From positions 1,488,001 to 1,552,000 of the forward strand of contig CP143430.1 of the NCBI GenBank assembly GCA_039636795.1: 64,000 nt of DNA. Direction: 5' to 3'. The translations under genes were made by a program, and so were the position numbers. Numbering within the stretch: the first letter of the stretch is position 1; every line of letters starts with the position of its first letter. Below, piece after piece: positions 33,173 through 41,876 of this stretch. The notes beneath the pieces were generated by a model that was not told the DNA's origin, made no database searches, and saw only the letters and a program-made list of their open reading frames with translations. Origin of the DNA: Micrococcaceae bacterium Sec5.1. Its GTDB lineage: Bacteria; Actinomycetota; Actinomycetes; Actinomycetales; Micrococcaceae.

Positions 33173-35190
33173 GGTGCGGTTCCTTTCCGCGTGATGGTGA
33201 TGGGTTCTTCAAGCAGCCGTACGCCGGGCAGGCCGGGTTCCGGGACCAGCCGCGCGCCGTCGTCGTTCTGTACCAGCTGCCAATCGCGGCAGACTGTGTC
33301 CACCACAAGCGGGTAGACAGTGAGGTTGCCGTCAGCGGCGAGGTGGAGGCGGAGGAATCCTTTATGGTCTTCGATGGATTGCCCGGACATTTTCCAGGTA
33401 GAGACTTCACCGGTTGGCGTCGCCAGGATGAACAGCGCGAAGGCCTCACTGCCAAGCGCCCAGCCACCCAGATACACCACCGCGAGCGCCAGCAGCAGAA
33501 TCACGACGTCGGGCCAGCCGGCCGGCCAGGGAAGCAGGATCACGACGGCGGCACTCACCGCAAGGGCGGACAGCTGGTAGAGCGCGCCGCGGGTGAAGAC
33601 CACGATTCCTGCCTTCGCCAGCCCAAGCAGCCGTGCCGCTAGTGAGAGGACTGCGAGCAGGAGTGGCATCGCAAGGATCAAGATGACGATGAGGAGCAGG
33701 GTGTTTCCGTGGGTCAGGCTGCGGAGGCTGTCCACGAACGATTCCCCGCGGAATGCGCTGAAGACTGTCCAGAGCGTTAGTGCAGCGATGACGTGGACAA
33801 TGCCCAGGGACAAACCGAAGCCAGGGTTGCGGATGGGAAGCCAGTATTGCGAGAAGGGGTTCGCAAGCCTCGGACCGAGCAACTGGGAGTCGGCCTGATC
33901 CGGGTAGAGGGTGGGCATGCGGGTGAAGTGCCGGGTAGGTGCTTCTTCGTGGTCGCCGTGAGGGTTTCCGGCTTGGGTGACGCTGGAGGACATGCCCGGT
34001 GCGTTTTCGTGGCAGGGAAGGGTGAGGTGTTCCGGGAGCCAATGGGCATCTGAAAGGTAGGCGCCGCCCAGGCCGCAGGTGATCATTTGCGTTCTCGTTG
34101 AGTCCGGTGGGAGGTTTTGGGCGCCCGGTCTGTCAGGGCCCGGTTCCTCCGTCGGCGTTCGTTCCTCGTAGCGGGAATAGTGGTGCAGGTCGCCGGTGAG
34201 CCACAGCCGGACGTTTGCGCCCGTGGCCTCGAACAGGCCGGTCTCGGGATTGAACCGACGACGAAGGTAGTCCTGCTCAAAAAAGTTGACCTGCCTGAAC
34301 TCGTTCGGCCCCGGGTGCTCGGCGTCAACCCAAAAGGGAGCCGCCACGCACAGGATGATGGCGTCCCCTGGTTGGAGTTGGAGCGTGACGTTCCGGTAGA
34401 AGTAATCCAGTTGTGGTTCGTCGATGTACTGTCCCAGCTGGCTGTCCAGGCCCAGGAGCCACCAGCCCGGCGTACCGTCCTGTGATCCATCGGGACCCTG
34501 GGTGCCCGATTGTCCGGTGAGTCGGACCGCGAAGTAGCTGCGCGTCTGGATGGTCCGCCAGCCCCCGATGCTTCGTTGCCGGGTGAACATCCGGATGAAC
34601 GAGGTCAGGCCGTCGTACCAGTCGTGGTTGCCGGGGAGTGCGAGCATGATGGGTGTGGGATTGTGCTTGGTGGGCAGCGCCATCCGGTATGGTCCTGCCA
34701 TCCGGTTCTCGTAGGCAGCCGGTGAGGCGACGGGGTAGACCTCATCACCCCCGAGGACCAGCACGCTTCCGCGGGGGAGCTCATGGCCCTGAACGGTTAC
34801 CTTGTCCTGGGCGAGCAGCATTGCGACGGAGTAGGTCGCGTCGAAGCCGTCGCCAAGATCTGCGGTGTAATCGAGCCACAGATCAGCGGGGCTCAAGGGC
34901 TCGTCGGGCTTTGTGGTGCGGGATGCCTCAAGCTCTCCGGGGGTTGGAAGCCCGCGGCTCGTGACCGGCGGCTGGGCTGGTTGGCCGGGGACCGGGAGTT
35001 TATCCAGGCGCAATTGATCGGCAGGGAAGCTCCCCTCGAGTTCCCTCTTGTCACCGAAGTCCGCGAACACAGTAGCCGCCATGACTTTCAATGCCGTCCG
35101 TGCCAGCGACATCGGCGAGAGCCAGCGAACCGCTGCCTGGGGAGTGAAGCCCAGGACAGTACGGTGCTTCGCAAGCTCCCAGCTCTTCAT
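33169..35190 (-). CDS. Membrane-anchored calcineurin-like metallophosphoesterase
   Basis: 673 residues from ATG 35190 (MKSWELAKHRTVLGF), which overlaps the GMC stop as ATGA. The soluble part (about residues 75-410) has ADLGDGFDATYSVAM where a DxH motif would be, then VLVLGGDEVYP, LALPGNHDWYDG and LTGDLHHYSRYE, the metal-binding motifs of the family. From about 425 to 580 it has five or six hydrophobic helices, then a soluble tail. The missing first His and the membrane tail make it unusual. Substrate unknown; a lipid phosphate is plausible. Confidence 0.82.
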   Translation of the reverse strand: MKSWELAKHRTVLGFTPQAAVRWLSPMSLARTALKVMAATVFADFGDKRELEGSFPADQLRLDKLPVPGQPAQPPVTSRGLPTPGELEASRTTKPDEPLSPADLWLDYTADLGDGFDATYSVAMLLAQDKVTVQGHELPRGSVLVLGGDEVYPVASPAAYENRMAGPYRMALPTKHNPTPIMLALPGNHDWYDGLTSFIRMFTRQRSIGGWRTIQTRSYFAVRLTGQSGTQGPDGSQDGTPGWWLLGLDSQLGQYIDEPQLDYFYRNVTLQLQPGDAIILCVAAPFWVDAEHPGPNEFRQVNFFEQDYLRRRFNPETGLFEATGANVRLWLTGDLHHYSRYEERTPTEEPGPDRPGAQNLPPDSTRTQMITCGLGGAYLSDAHWLPEHLTLPCHENAPGMSSSVTQAGNPHGDHEEAPTRHFTRMPTLYPDQADSQLLGPRLANPFSQYWLPIRNPGFGLSLGIVHVIAALTLWTVFSAFRGESFVDSLRSLTHGNTLLLIVILILAMPLLLAVLSLAARLLGLAKAGIVVFTRGALYQLSALAVSAAVVILLPWPAGWPDVVILLLALAVVYLGGWALGSEAFALFILATPTGEVSTWKMSGQSIEDHKGFLRLHLAADGNLTVYPLVVDTVCRDWQLVQNDDGARLVPEPGLPGVRLLEEPITITRKGTAP

Positions 35191-37913
35191 CTGCGTGGCC
35201 GTCGCAGTGGTCTCCGGACCGGGAACGGGACCCGTTTGAGGCCCCGCCCGTAGACCTCCCACAACTCACCGGCGAACAATTTCATGAAGGACGCCAAACC
35301 CGCGGCCGGTGCCGGGCCCTCGGCACGGAACGTGGTCAGTTGCTTGGCGAAGTCCAAGGGGCGGATGTACAGAATGCCGGCACCGAAGACATCCTCCTGG
35401 CCTGGCTCCTGCCCGCCTGGCTCATCAACGTCAACTGCTTCCGACGGCGGAACATGGCCTCGCAGGATCGTGGCGTACAGCGTGGTCGTGTCCTGCCAAA
35501 TATCCAGCCCGGCCTCGTTATGGATCAGCTTGTACCCGGTGAACGTGAACGGCGTTCCGCCCGGGTCCCGCAGCCACAACCGGTAGAGCATGCGCCTGGC
35601 TGGCCTGCCGTCGTCGGAAACGTCCTCCACAAAGAGATTGAACCAGCCACGCTCCACCGGCATCCGGCCACCGAAATAGTCTGCGAGGACATACCCCTCG
35701 GCCTTCGCCGGGTGGCTCGGATCCTCAACGAACGCGTCCATGTCCTCGGCAGTAATCGTCAGCTCGAACATGATCCCGCGGCCCCGGTCCCTGCCCAGGC
35801 TTCGACCCTTCTCCGGATCACTGAGACCGGGACTGAACCAGCCGTGCATCTGCTCGGTGAAACGCACCGAGGTGGTGGCGTCTGTCGCAGCGGCTTCCGC
35901 GTCCAGGGTTGCCTGGTCCGGGTGTGACTGCAGCCCCAAACCACGAGTCCCTGCACCCGTCGTGGCAGGTGCGCCCTCGGTGGCGGCGCTCGCAGGCCGC
36001 TCCTCCCGCGCGCCCTTGCCCTTGGTAGCGTCAGGCGCCAATTCGCGCGGAGCCGAAGCGTCGAGGTCGTTGGCCCGGCTGTCAGCGCCAGCCGAGTCAT
36101 CACTGGCCAGGTCGTCACTTCCAGCAGCGTCGGCGGGGGTAATTCCCCTGTGCCCGGCACCCTGGGCGTTCTCCAGGATGTGGTGGCACGCGCGTTCGGC
36201 AAAAGCGGAAATGGTCAGCGAAGGGTTGGCACCCACGGGGCCAGACATGGCTGCCCCATCCATCACGAACAGGCCGGGATAACCGAACACCTCGCCGTAG
36301 GAGTCGCACACCGCCTCGCCAGGGTGGCGGCCCGATGGTGCCCCGCCGATGGGGTGCACCGTGATGACACGTTTGGCCCACCACAGCGGGTTGTCTACGA
36401 AATCTCCGTCGAGGTCCTTGGCGATCTCGGACATTGTTCCGCGGACGCGTCCGAAGTAGTCCTTGGACGTGGCCATGGTCCATGCAATGGCGAGTCTTCC
36501 GTCGCGAAGGGTCATGACGCCGTCGGGGATGTCCCGGCCCATTCCCAGCAGCGGCACGGAACTGGAGGAGAGGCGCCCGTCACCCAGTGCGGCGGCGAGG
36601 TCGGCGGAGACGTTCGAGCGGCCGGCGTCGAACAGCCTGTCCATCAGCAGTTGGCGGGCAACTTTGGCCGTTCGTTTGACGGTGGTGCTGAGTTGGGCGG
36701 TCTCCATGAGCCAGTTCATGAAGGCGGGATACCCGGCGTCCTCCACGTAGTAGCCGCGACCATCGCCGTCGTCGTCGTTGGAATCGGGGATCCTGATCGC
36801 GGTGGTGATGACGGGTCCGCGGCTGCCGGTGAGTGTTCGCACTCCGGGTGGGGATCCGTTGGCGGCCGGTGTCTTGGCGTCCATGACGAACGTGAGGAGA
36901 TCGCCGTTGCCGCTGAAGCGGGTGCCTAAGGCGTCGCTGAGGGCGGGCAGGGAGCTTCGGTTGCGCAGGAGCAGGAAGTTGGTGCCGAACGTGCCGGCGC
37001 CGAGGATGAGGCGGCGGCAGTGAATGATCCGCTCTTTCAGGAGTTCGCCTTGGCGCTCGGGATCGTGCACCACGTAACGGACCTCGTAGCCTCCCCTCGC
37101 AAGTGGCCTGATCCCGCGGACATCGTGGAATGTGCGGATGTCCGCGCCCTTGGCAGCCGCTGCGGAGATGTAGTTGTGGTCCAGCGTGTTCTTGGCGCCC
37201 GCGTTGCAGCCGATGTCGCATTCACCGCTGAGGGTACAGGTGGTCCGCACAGTGTCAGGGCCGTGGATGCTGCCGTAGTCGGGGAGGGGGAGCGGCCTGT
37301 TGGTTTGGGGATCTTTCTTAGGATCCGTGGAGAACGTGACGGCGATGGGCGGCCTGCTGATGGGCAGCCGCAGCGTTGCAGCCGTCTTCTCCATGGCCAT
37401 GGTTTTCGGCGTGTCGTTGTACGGATAACGGACCGGTTTGAGCATGCCTTCTGCGGTTTTGTAGTACGGGTCAAGGTCCGCCCGTGTGAAAGGCCAATTC
37501 TCGTAACCGCCGCCGGGGATGGGGGATTCGTTGACGAACCATTTTTCGTCCTTGCGCAGGAGGACGTTGGCATAGATCAGTGAACCGCCGCCCAGGCCGC
37601 TGGATACCAACCCCTCCGTGCCCCGGAATGTCCACGCATCGAAGAGCCCGTACAGTCCGCGATCCGGGTCCCAGAAATTCCTGCCCATCTCGGCTGGCGA
37701 ACGCGCGAAACTACCTGGAGGATAGGGCTTGCCACGTTCCATGAGCACCACGGATTGTCCGGCCTCGGCCAAGCGGAGGGCAGCCACCGAACCGCCGAAT
37801 CCGGAACCGACCACTACGGCGTCAACTTTTTCGATGCCTGGACTGTGGCGCGCCGGATCGGGCGCCGGTTCCGCACCAGTATTCCCGCTGTTCCCGGTCC
37901 CCAGACGACCCAT
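35187..37913 (-). CDS. GMC-family FAD oxidoreductase (cholesterol-oxidase-like) with C-terminal accessory domain
   Basis: 908 residues, much longer than a plain GMC enzyme. FAD-binding VVVGSGFGGSVAALRLAE (Gly36-x-Gly38-x2-Gly41), GLVSSGLGGGSLIYANVL, and a C-terminal GMC block with HPIGGAPSGR near 521 and GPVGANPSLTISAFAERA. A low-complexity Ala/Asp/Ser linker (about 590-660) leads to a beta-rich domain (about 680-830) with GWFSPGL, ADYFGGRMPVERGWFNLFVED and FTGYKLIHNEAG. The enzyme would oxidise an alcohol, perhaps a sterol or other lipid. First gene of the seven-gene operon; AGAGGA precedes the ATG. Confidence 0.87.
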   Translation of the reverse strand: MGRLGTGNSGNTGAEPAPDPARHSPGIEKVDAVVVGSGFGGSVAALRLAEAGQSVVLMERGKPYPPGSFARSPAEMGRNFWDPDRGLYGLFDAWTFRGTEGLVSSGLGGGSLIYANVLLRKDEKWFVNESPIPGGGYENWPFTRADLDPYYKTAEGMLKPVRYPYNDTPKTMAMEKTAATLRLPISRPPIAVTFSTDPKKDPQTNRPLPLPDYGSIHGPDTVRTTCTLSGECDIGCNAGAKNTLDHNYISAAAAKGADIRTFHDVRGIRPLARGGYEVRYVVHDPERQGELLKERIIHCRRLILGAGTFGTNFLLLRNRSSLPALSDALGTRFSGNGDLLTFVMDAKTPAANGSPPGVRTLTGSRGPVITTAIRIPDSNDDDGDGRGYYVEDAGYPAFMNWLMETAQLSTTVKRTAKVARQLLMDRLFDAGRSNVSADLAAALGDGRLSSSSVPLLGMGRDIPDGVMTLRDGRLAIAWTMATSKDYFGRVRGTMSEIAKDLDGDFVDNPLWWAKRVITVHPIGGAPSGRHPGEAVCDSYGEVFGYPGLFVMDGAAMSGPVGANPSLTISAFAERACHHILENAQGAGHRGITPADAAGSDDLASDDSAGADSRANDLDASAPRELAPDATKGKGAREERPASAATEGAPATTGAGTRGLGLQSHPDQATLDAEAAATDATTSVRFTEQMHGWFSPGLSDPEKGRSLGRDRGRGIMFELTITAEDMDAFVEDPSHPAKAEGYVLADYFGGRMPVERGWFNLFVEDVSDDGRPARRMLYRLWLRDPGGTPFTFTGYKLIHNEAGLDIWQDTTTLYATILRGHVPPSEAVDVDEPGGQEPGQEDVFGAGILYIRPLDFAKQLTTFRAEGPAPAAGLASFMKLFAGELWEVYGRGLKRVPFPVRRPLRRPRR

Positions 37914-38062
37914 GGCCGTTCCTCTCAGAGGAAAGCTGACCTGAAGGCAGCCCCGGCGTGACCGGGCGATGCCTCCGGACTATCGCCCTTATGTTCCCAC
38001 CGGGCCGGGGATCTGTCCATGAGGTGGAGTTATCCCGTTGATCCGGCTTGACTGGTTGGATG

Positions 38063-38488
38063 TCACGCGATGTTCCGTGTGTACACGAGGTCGAAGTCGT
38101 GCTCAAGCGGTCCGCCTGGGTAGGTTCCCCGCTCCCATCGGCCCGTGATGGTGTTCCCGTCCTCGCTGATGCGTCCGATGTAGCGTTGCGGCCAATCGGG
38201 TCCATCCCGGAAAAGGGTCCACACGTTCTCTTCCAGGGTCATGTCCAGGATGCGGGCGACGCCCCGGGAATCGAAGTAATGCTGCTGAAGTGCGCCGTCG
38301 GATCCAGTAGCGCCGATGGTGCAAATAGCATTCGGGAATTCCGGCCTCTCAACAGTGGAGCGCTGGATGAGGAATCCGCCACCGTGCAGCCATTCGAACG
38401 TTGTCCGACCCACCGCGTCCATGCCGGGGGCAGTGGTCTCCCATTGGCCGACCAGGATGTTGAGTCGCTCTATCAGCACGGATGTCAT
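38063..38488 (-). CDS. DUF1579/lipocalin-like small protein
   Basis: 141 residues: LNILVGQWETTAPGM entry, GGFLIQRSTVERPEFP, ALQQHYFDSRGVARIL, WTLFRDGPDWPQRYIGRISEDG and ITGRWERG. These are the strand motifs of DUF1579-type beta-barrel proteins, thought to bind small lipophilic ligands. No function is known. Divergent from the reductase-like gene at 38590, with about 100 nt of shared upstream DNA. Confidence 0.75.
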   Translation of the reverse strand: MTSVLIERLNILVGQWETTAPGMDAVGRTTFEWLHGGGFLIQRSTVERPEFPNAICTIGATGSDGALQQHYFDSRGVARILDMTLEENVWTLFRDGPDWPQRYIGRISEDGNTITGRWERGTYPGGPLEHDFDLVYTRNIA

Positions 38489-38589
38489 GTGGTCCTCCTG
38501 AGATGTGTAGCCCTAGTTTCCGCCGTAGGTGGCCGATTTGGCGAGGGCTGCCCTGGTTGGCGAAGGTTGCCCAGTGGCATGATGGGCGA

Positions 38590-39186
38590 ATGAGCCAAGT
38601 GACGTGCGATTTGACCATCTCCCTGGACGGCTTCGTTGCCGGTCCGAACCAGCGGATGTCGGAGCCCTTGGGCGACGGCGGAGAGCTTCTGCACCGATGG
38701 ATGTTTGAAGAGCCCGAAGCCAACGCGGCCCAGGTTGAGGAAATCCTCGCCGCCGGCGCCTTCATCATGGGGCGGAATATGTTTGCGGGACCGGGCCCAG
38801 ACATGTGGGACAAGGAATGGCGTGGGTGGTGGGGTGAAGAACCGCCATATCACGCGCCGGTTTTCGTTCTGACACACCATCAGCATGAGCCGCTGGAGAT
38901 GCAGGGCGGCACCACGTTCCATTTCGTGAACGACGGGATCGAATCCGCGCTTGCACAGGCGCGGGAGGCCGCAGGCAGCAAAGACGTGGCCATCGCTGGC
39001 GGAGCCCAGACGGCCCGGCAGTACATCCAAGCTGGGTTGATGGACGAGCTACGGCTCCACATTTCGCCCATGACTCTTGGTGGTGGCGAGCGGTTGCTGG
39101 ACGGCGTGGGGAGTCTCAAGCTTGAGCCTACGGAAGTGGCCGGCACCAAGCTCGTCACCCACGTTCGGTACCACCTGCCCCGGTAA
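38590..39186 (+). CDS. Dihydrofolate reductase family (RibD C-terminal-like) protein
   Basis: 198 residues. TCDLTISLDGFVAGPNQ, AGAFIMGRNMFAGPGP, VAIAGGAQTARQYIQAGLMDEL and LGGGERLL are characteristic of the RibD C-terminal/DHFR-like reductases. It probably binds NADPH and reduces a small unknown substrate; these proteins are not true DHFRs. The start is the first ATG before the domain; no strong ribosome-binding site is seen. Confidence 0.87.
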   Translation: MSQVTCDLTISLDGFVAGPNQRMSEPLGDGGELLHRWMFEEPEANAAQVEEILAAGAFIMGRNMFAGPGPDMWDKEWRGWWGEEPPYHAPVFVLTHHQHEPLEMQGGTTFHFVNDGIESALAQAREAAGSKDVAIAGGAQTARQYIQAGLMDELRLHISPMTLGGGERLLDGVGSLKLEPTEVAGTKLVTHVRYHLPR

Positions 39187-39212
39187 ACGAACCTGCCGGT
39201 AAACGAACCTAC
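39181..39212. repeat. 16-bp tandem duplication over the stop codon of the DHFR-like gene
   Basis: CGGTAAACGAACCTGC (39181-39196) is repeated at once as CGGTAAACGAACCTAC (39197-39212), 15 of 16 identical. The TAA stop (39184-39186) lies in the first unit, and the second unit ends inside the stop region of the convergent LacI gene. Confidence 0.9.
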
Positions 39213-40225
39213 CCCGCGCGCCTGACCGGGCCCGTGGAGTTGCGCACCACCAATTGCGGCATGAGGCGTTCGTCGGCGATGGGGGCGTCCGGATTATTGA
39301 GCCGTTCCAGGGCTACTGTCCCGGCGGTCCGACCCAATTCAACAGCATGCAAGTCCACGGACGTGAGGTCGATGCCGTGCAGGTGGGCGGTCCTTGTGTT
39401 GTCATAGCCCACAAGGGACAAATCTTCGGGAATCGAGAGTCCCAGTGCGTAGGCGGCTTCGCGAACGCCAAGCGCCAACTGGTCGTTGTGGGTGAAAATC
39501 GCAGTCGGCCGGTCGGAATTATTCAGCATCTGCGCGGCGGCGCGCTGTCCTGCATCCGGTGTGAAGTCCTCTGCTGCCACCGTCTGCGGTGAGAGCCCGG
39601 CGTCGCGCATTGTCTGCTCGTAACTCTGGCGGCGGACGACGTGGCCGTCGTAGACCGGGCCAGAGAGATGGGCGATGCGCGTATGGCCAAGTCCGAGGAG
39701 ATGTTCAGTTGCCGCCCGCGCGCCCGCAAGGTCATCCGAGTACACGCTGTCCACGCCGTGCACCGGCCGCGTCACACTCACCAGGGGGACGATCCGGGCC
39801 ATTTCTTGCACCCGTTCGTCTGAGTCCAGCAGCGTAGCCGCGATGATAATTCCAACACGGGCCTCAATCAGGGACTCCAGCGCACCCGGATCCACGCCGT
39901 CCACGGACCGCGAAACGCTTAAGATGAGCCGGTTACTGTCTTGGGGTAGCGCGGTGCGGACACCGCTGAGGACATCAGCGTAGATCTCGTTGCGGATGTC
40001 CAGCAGATAAAGCCCGACGGCGGAACGGTGCTTGCGTGCCAAATCGGCGGCCACGGCGTTTGGCCGGTACCCGAGACGCTTGGCTGCCTCGAAGATGGCC
40101 TGCTTTGTCTCGTGGCTGACACCGGGTGCGCCGCGGAAGGCGAAAGACACCAAGGTCCGGGAAACGCCCACTTCGCGCGCGACGTCGCTTTGCGTGGCGG
40201 GGCGGTGCTGAGAATCGGGAGCCAT
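39209..40225 (-). CDS. LacI-family transcriptional regulator
   Basis: 338 residues. HTH at about 11-60: QSDVAREVGVSRTLVSFAF and GYRPNAVAADLARKH (hinge helix). The rest is a periplasmic-binding-like sensor: VGLYLLDIRNEIYADVLSG, EARVGIIIAATLL, DDLAGARAATEHLLGLGH, TAIFTHNDQLALG and PEDLSLVGYDNTRTA. It is divergent from a sugar transporter, which it most likely represses in the absence of the transporter's substrate. Confidence 0.93.
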   Translation of the reverse strand: MAPDSQHRPATQSDVAREVGVSRTLVSFAFRGAPGVSHETKQAIFEAAKRLGYRPNAVAADLARKHRSAVGLYLLDIRNEIYADVLSGVRTALPQDSNRLILSVSRSVDGVDPGALESLIEARVGIIIAATLLDSDERVQEMARIVPLVSVTRPVHGVDSVYSDDLAGARAATEHLLGLGHTRIAHLSGPVYDGHVVRRQSYEQTMRDAGLSPQTVAAEDFTPDAGQRAAAQMLNNSDRPTAIFTHNDQLALGVREAAYALGLSIPEDLSLVGYDNTRTAHLHGIDLTSVDLHAVELGRTAGTVALERLNNPDAPIADERLMPQLVVRNSTGPVRRAG

Positions 40226-40250
40226 AGTTCATCCTCCCACGGGGAAAAGA

Positions 40251-40265
40251 ATGAAAATTCGTCAT
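40251..40265. promoter_or_regulatory. Weak candidate operator between LacI gene and sugar transporter
   Basis: ATGAAAATTCGTCAT is an interrupted inverted repeat (ATGA/TCAT) inside the 135-nt divergent spacer, the only A/T-rich stretch there. Assignment as the LacI-protein operator is inference from position. Confidence 0.3.
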
Positions 40266-40360
40266 TTGTTAGTTTGACCTTACATTTAAGCCTTTCGCGC
40301 GTTAGTCTGTACTTCAGGGCAGGCGACTATGGCCTGCAACACACCGACAAAGGAGTCCTG

Positions 40361-41809
40361 ATGTCTGCTACGCAAACGCAGAGCAAAGGAACCGGCAATG
40401 CTGCCCTTCCGCCGCTAACCAATGGCCCGCATCGTAAGCGCTTGGGGCTTGTTGCCCTGGTGGCTACATTCGGCGGCCTGCTGTTCGGCTACGACACTGG
40501 TGTCATCAACGGCGCACTGAGGCCAATGACGGCCGACCTCGGACTGACACCGCTGACGGAAGGGATCGTCACCAGTTCACTGTTGTTTGGGGCAGCTGCC
40601 GGAGCAGTTGGCGGCGGGCGCCTCTCGGATAGCTGGGGCCGTAGGAAGACGATCATCCTCCTGGCCGTGCTGTTCCTCATGGGTACGCTGGCCTGTGTCT
40701 CGGCGCCAAGCTTCGAGGTAATGGTCATCGGGCGCGTCATCCTGGGCCTGGCCGTTGGCGGTGCTTCCACCGTGGTGCCCGTCTTCCTTGCTGAGCTGGC
40801 TCCGTACGAAATCCGTGGTTCCCTGGCCGGGCGGAACGAACTCATGATTGTCATCGGCCAGTTGGCTGCGTTCGTTGTCAACGCCATCATCGGCAATGTC
40901 TGGGGCGAAGTGGGGGGAGTCTGGCGCATCATGCTCGCCGTTGCCGCTCTTCCCGCCATCGCACTGTTCTTTGGCATGCTGCGGATGCCGGAATCTCCAC
41001 GCTGGCTCATCTCCAAGGGCAGGAACCCGGAAGCCTTGGCCGTGCTCAAGACCATTCGCTCCGAGGATCGCGCCGAGGCAGAAATGGCAGACGTCAAGCA
41101 CCTGGCGGACGAAGAAAGGGCATCGAGGGCTACCTCATGGGGCGCGCTGAAGGACAAGTGGATCCTGCGCATCATTCTTGTAGGCATTGGGCTGGGCGTT
41201 GCCCAGCAGCTGACGGGCATCAACTCGATCATGTACTACGGCCAGTCCGTACTCGTTGAGGCGGGATTCACTTCCAATGCCGCGCTCGTCGCCAACATCG
41301 CGCCCGGTGTGATCGCCGTCGTCGGTGGTGTCATTGCGCTGACGCTGATGCAGCGCGTCAACCGCCGCACAACGCTGCTCCTGGGTTTCACCTTGACTAC
41401 GGTCTGCCACTTCCTCATCGGGATCGCGTCGATCGTCCTTCCGGTGGGCAATGCGGCCAGGCCGTTCGTGATCCTTTTCCTGGTGGTTGCGTTCGTAGGA
41501 TCGATGCAGACGTTCCTGAACATTGCGGTGTGGGTGATGCTGTCTGAGATCTTCCCGCTGCACGTCCGTGGCTTCGCCATTGGCCTGTCAGTCTTCTGCC
41601 TGTGGATCGCCAACGCCCTGCTGGGTCTCTTCTTCCCCACACTTGTTGCCGGGATGGGGATCACGGGAACGTTCTTCCTCTTTGGTGTTGTGGGCATCTT
41701 CGCCTTGGTGTTTATCTACACCCAGGTCCCCGAAACCCGTGGGCGTACGCTGGAGGCTCTCGAAGAGGACGTGACCACCGGCGCCATCTACCTGGTGCAC
41801 AAGAGCTAG
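40361..41809 (+). CDS. Sugar porter family MFS transporter (sugar:H+ symporter)
   Basis: 482 residues from ATG 40361, with AAAGGAG 5 nt upstream. 12-helix MFS protein of the sugar porter type: FGGLLFGYDTGVINGAL in helix 1, GGRLSDSWGRRKTI and the PESPRWLISKGRNPEAL motif after helix 6, QQLTGINSIMYYGQSV in helix 7 and PETRGRTLEALEED at the C-terminus. Closest in feel to myo-inositol or hexose symporters. Controlled probably by the divergent LacI-type regulator. Confidence 0.93.
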   Translation: MSATQTQSKGTGNAALPPLTNGPHRKRLGLVALVATFGGLLFGYDTGVINGALRPMTADLGLTPLTEGIVTSSLLFGAAAGAVGGGRLSDSWGRRKTIILLAVLFLMGTLACVSAPSFEVMVIGRVILGLAVGGASTVVPVFLAELAPYEIRGSLAGRNELMIVIGQLAAFVVNAIIGNVWGEVGGVWRIMLAVAALPAIALFFGMLRMPESPRWLISKGRNPEALAVLKTIRSEDRAEAEMADVKHLADEERASRATSWGALKDKWILRIILVGIGLGVAQQLTGINSIMYYGQSVLVEAGFTSNAALVANIAPGVIAVVGGVIALTLMQRVNRRTTLLLGFTLTTVCHFLIGIASIVLPVGNAARPFVILFLVVAFVGSMQTFLNIAVWVMLSEIFPLHVRGFAIGLSVFCLWIANALLGLFFPTLVAGMGITGTFFLFGVVGIFALVFIYTQVPETRGRTLEALEEDVTTGAIYLVHKS

Positions 41810-41826
41810 TCACTTTCCCAAAAACG

Positions 41827-41865
41827 TCAGAAGGGAGCGACGCTCAAGGCGTCGCTCCCTTCTGA
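41827..41865. terminator. Bidirectional terminator hairpin
   Basis: TCAGAAGGGAGCGACGC (41827-41843) pairs perfectly with 41849-41865 around a 5-nt loop. It stands between the convergent sugar transporter and the HemD-type regulator. The flanking AAAAA upstream would give a U-rich tail for the minus-strand transcript. Confidence 0.85.
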
Positions 41866-41876
41866 TGGTAGGGAAC

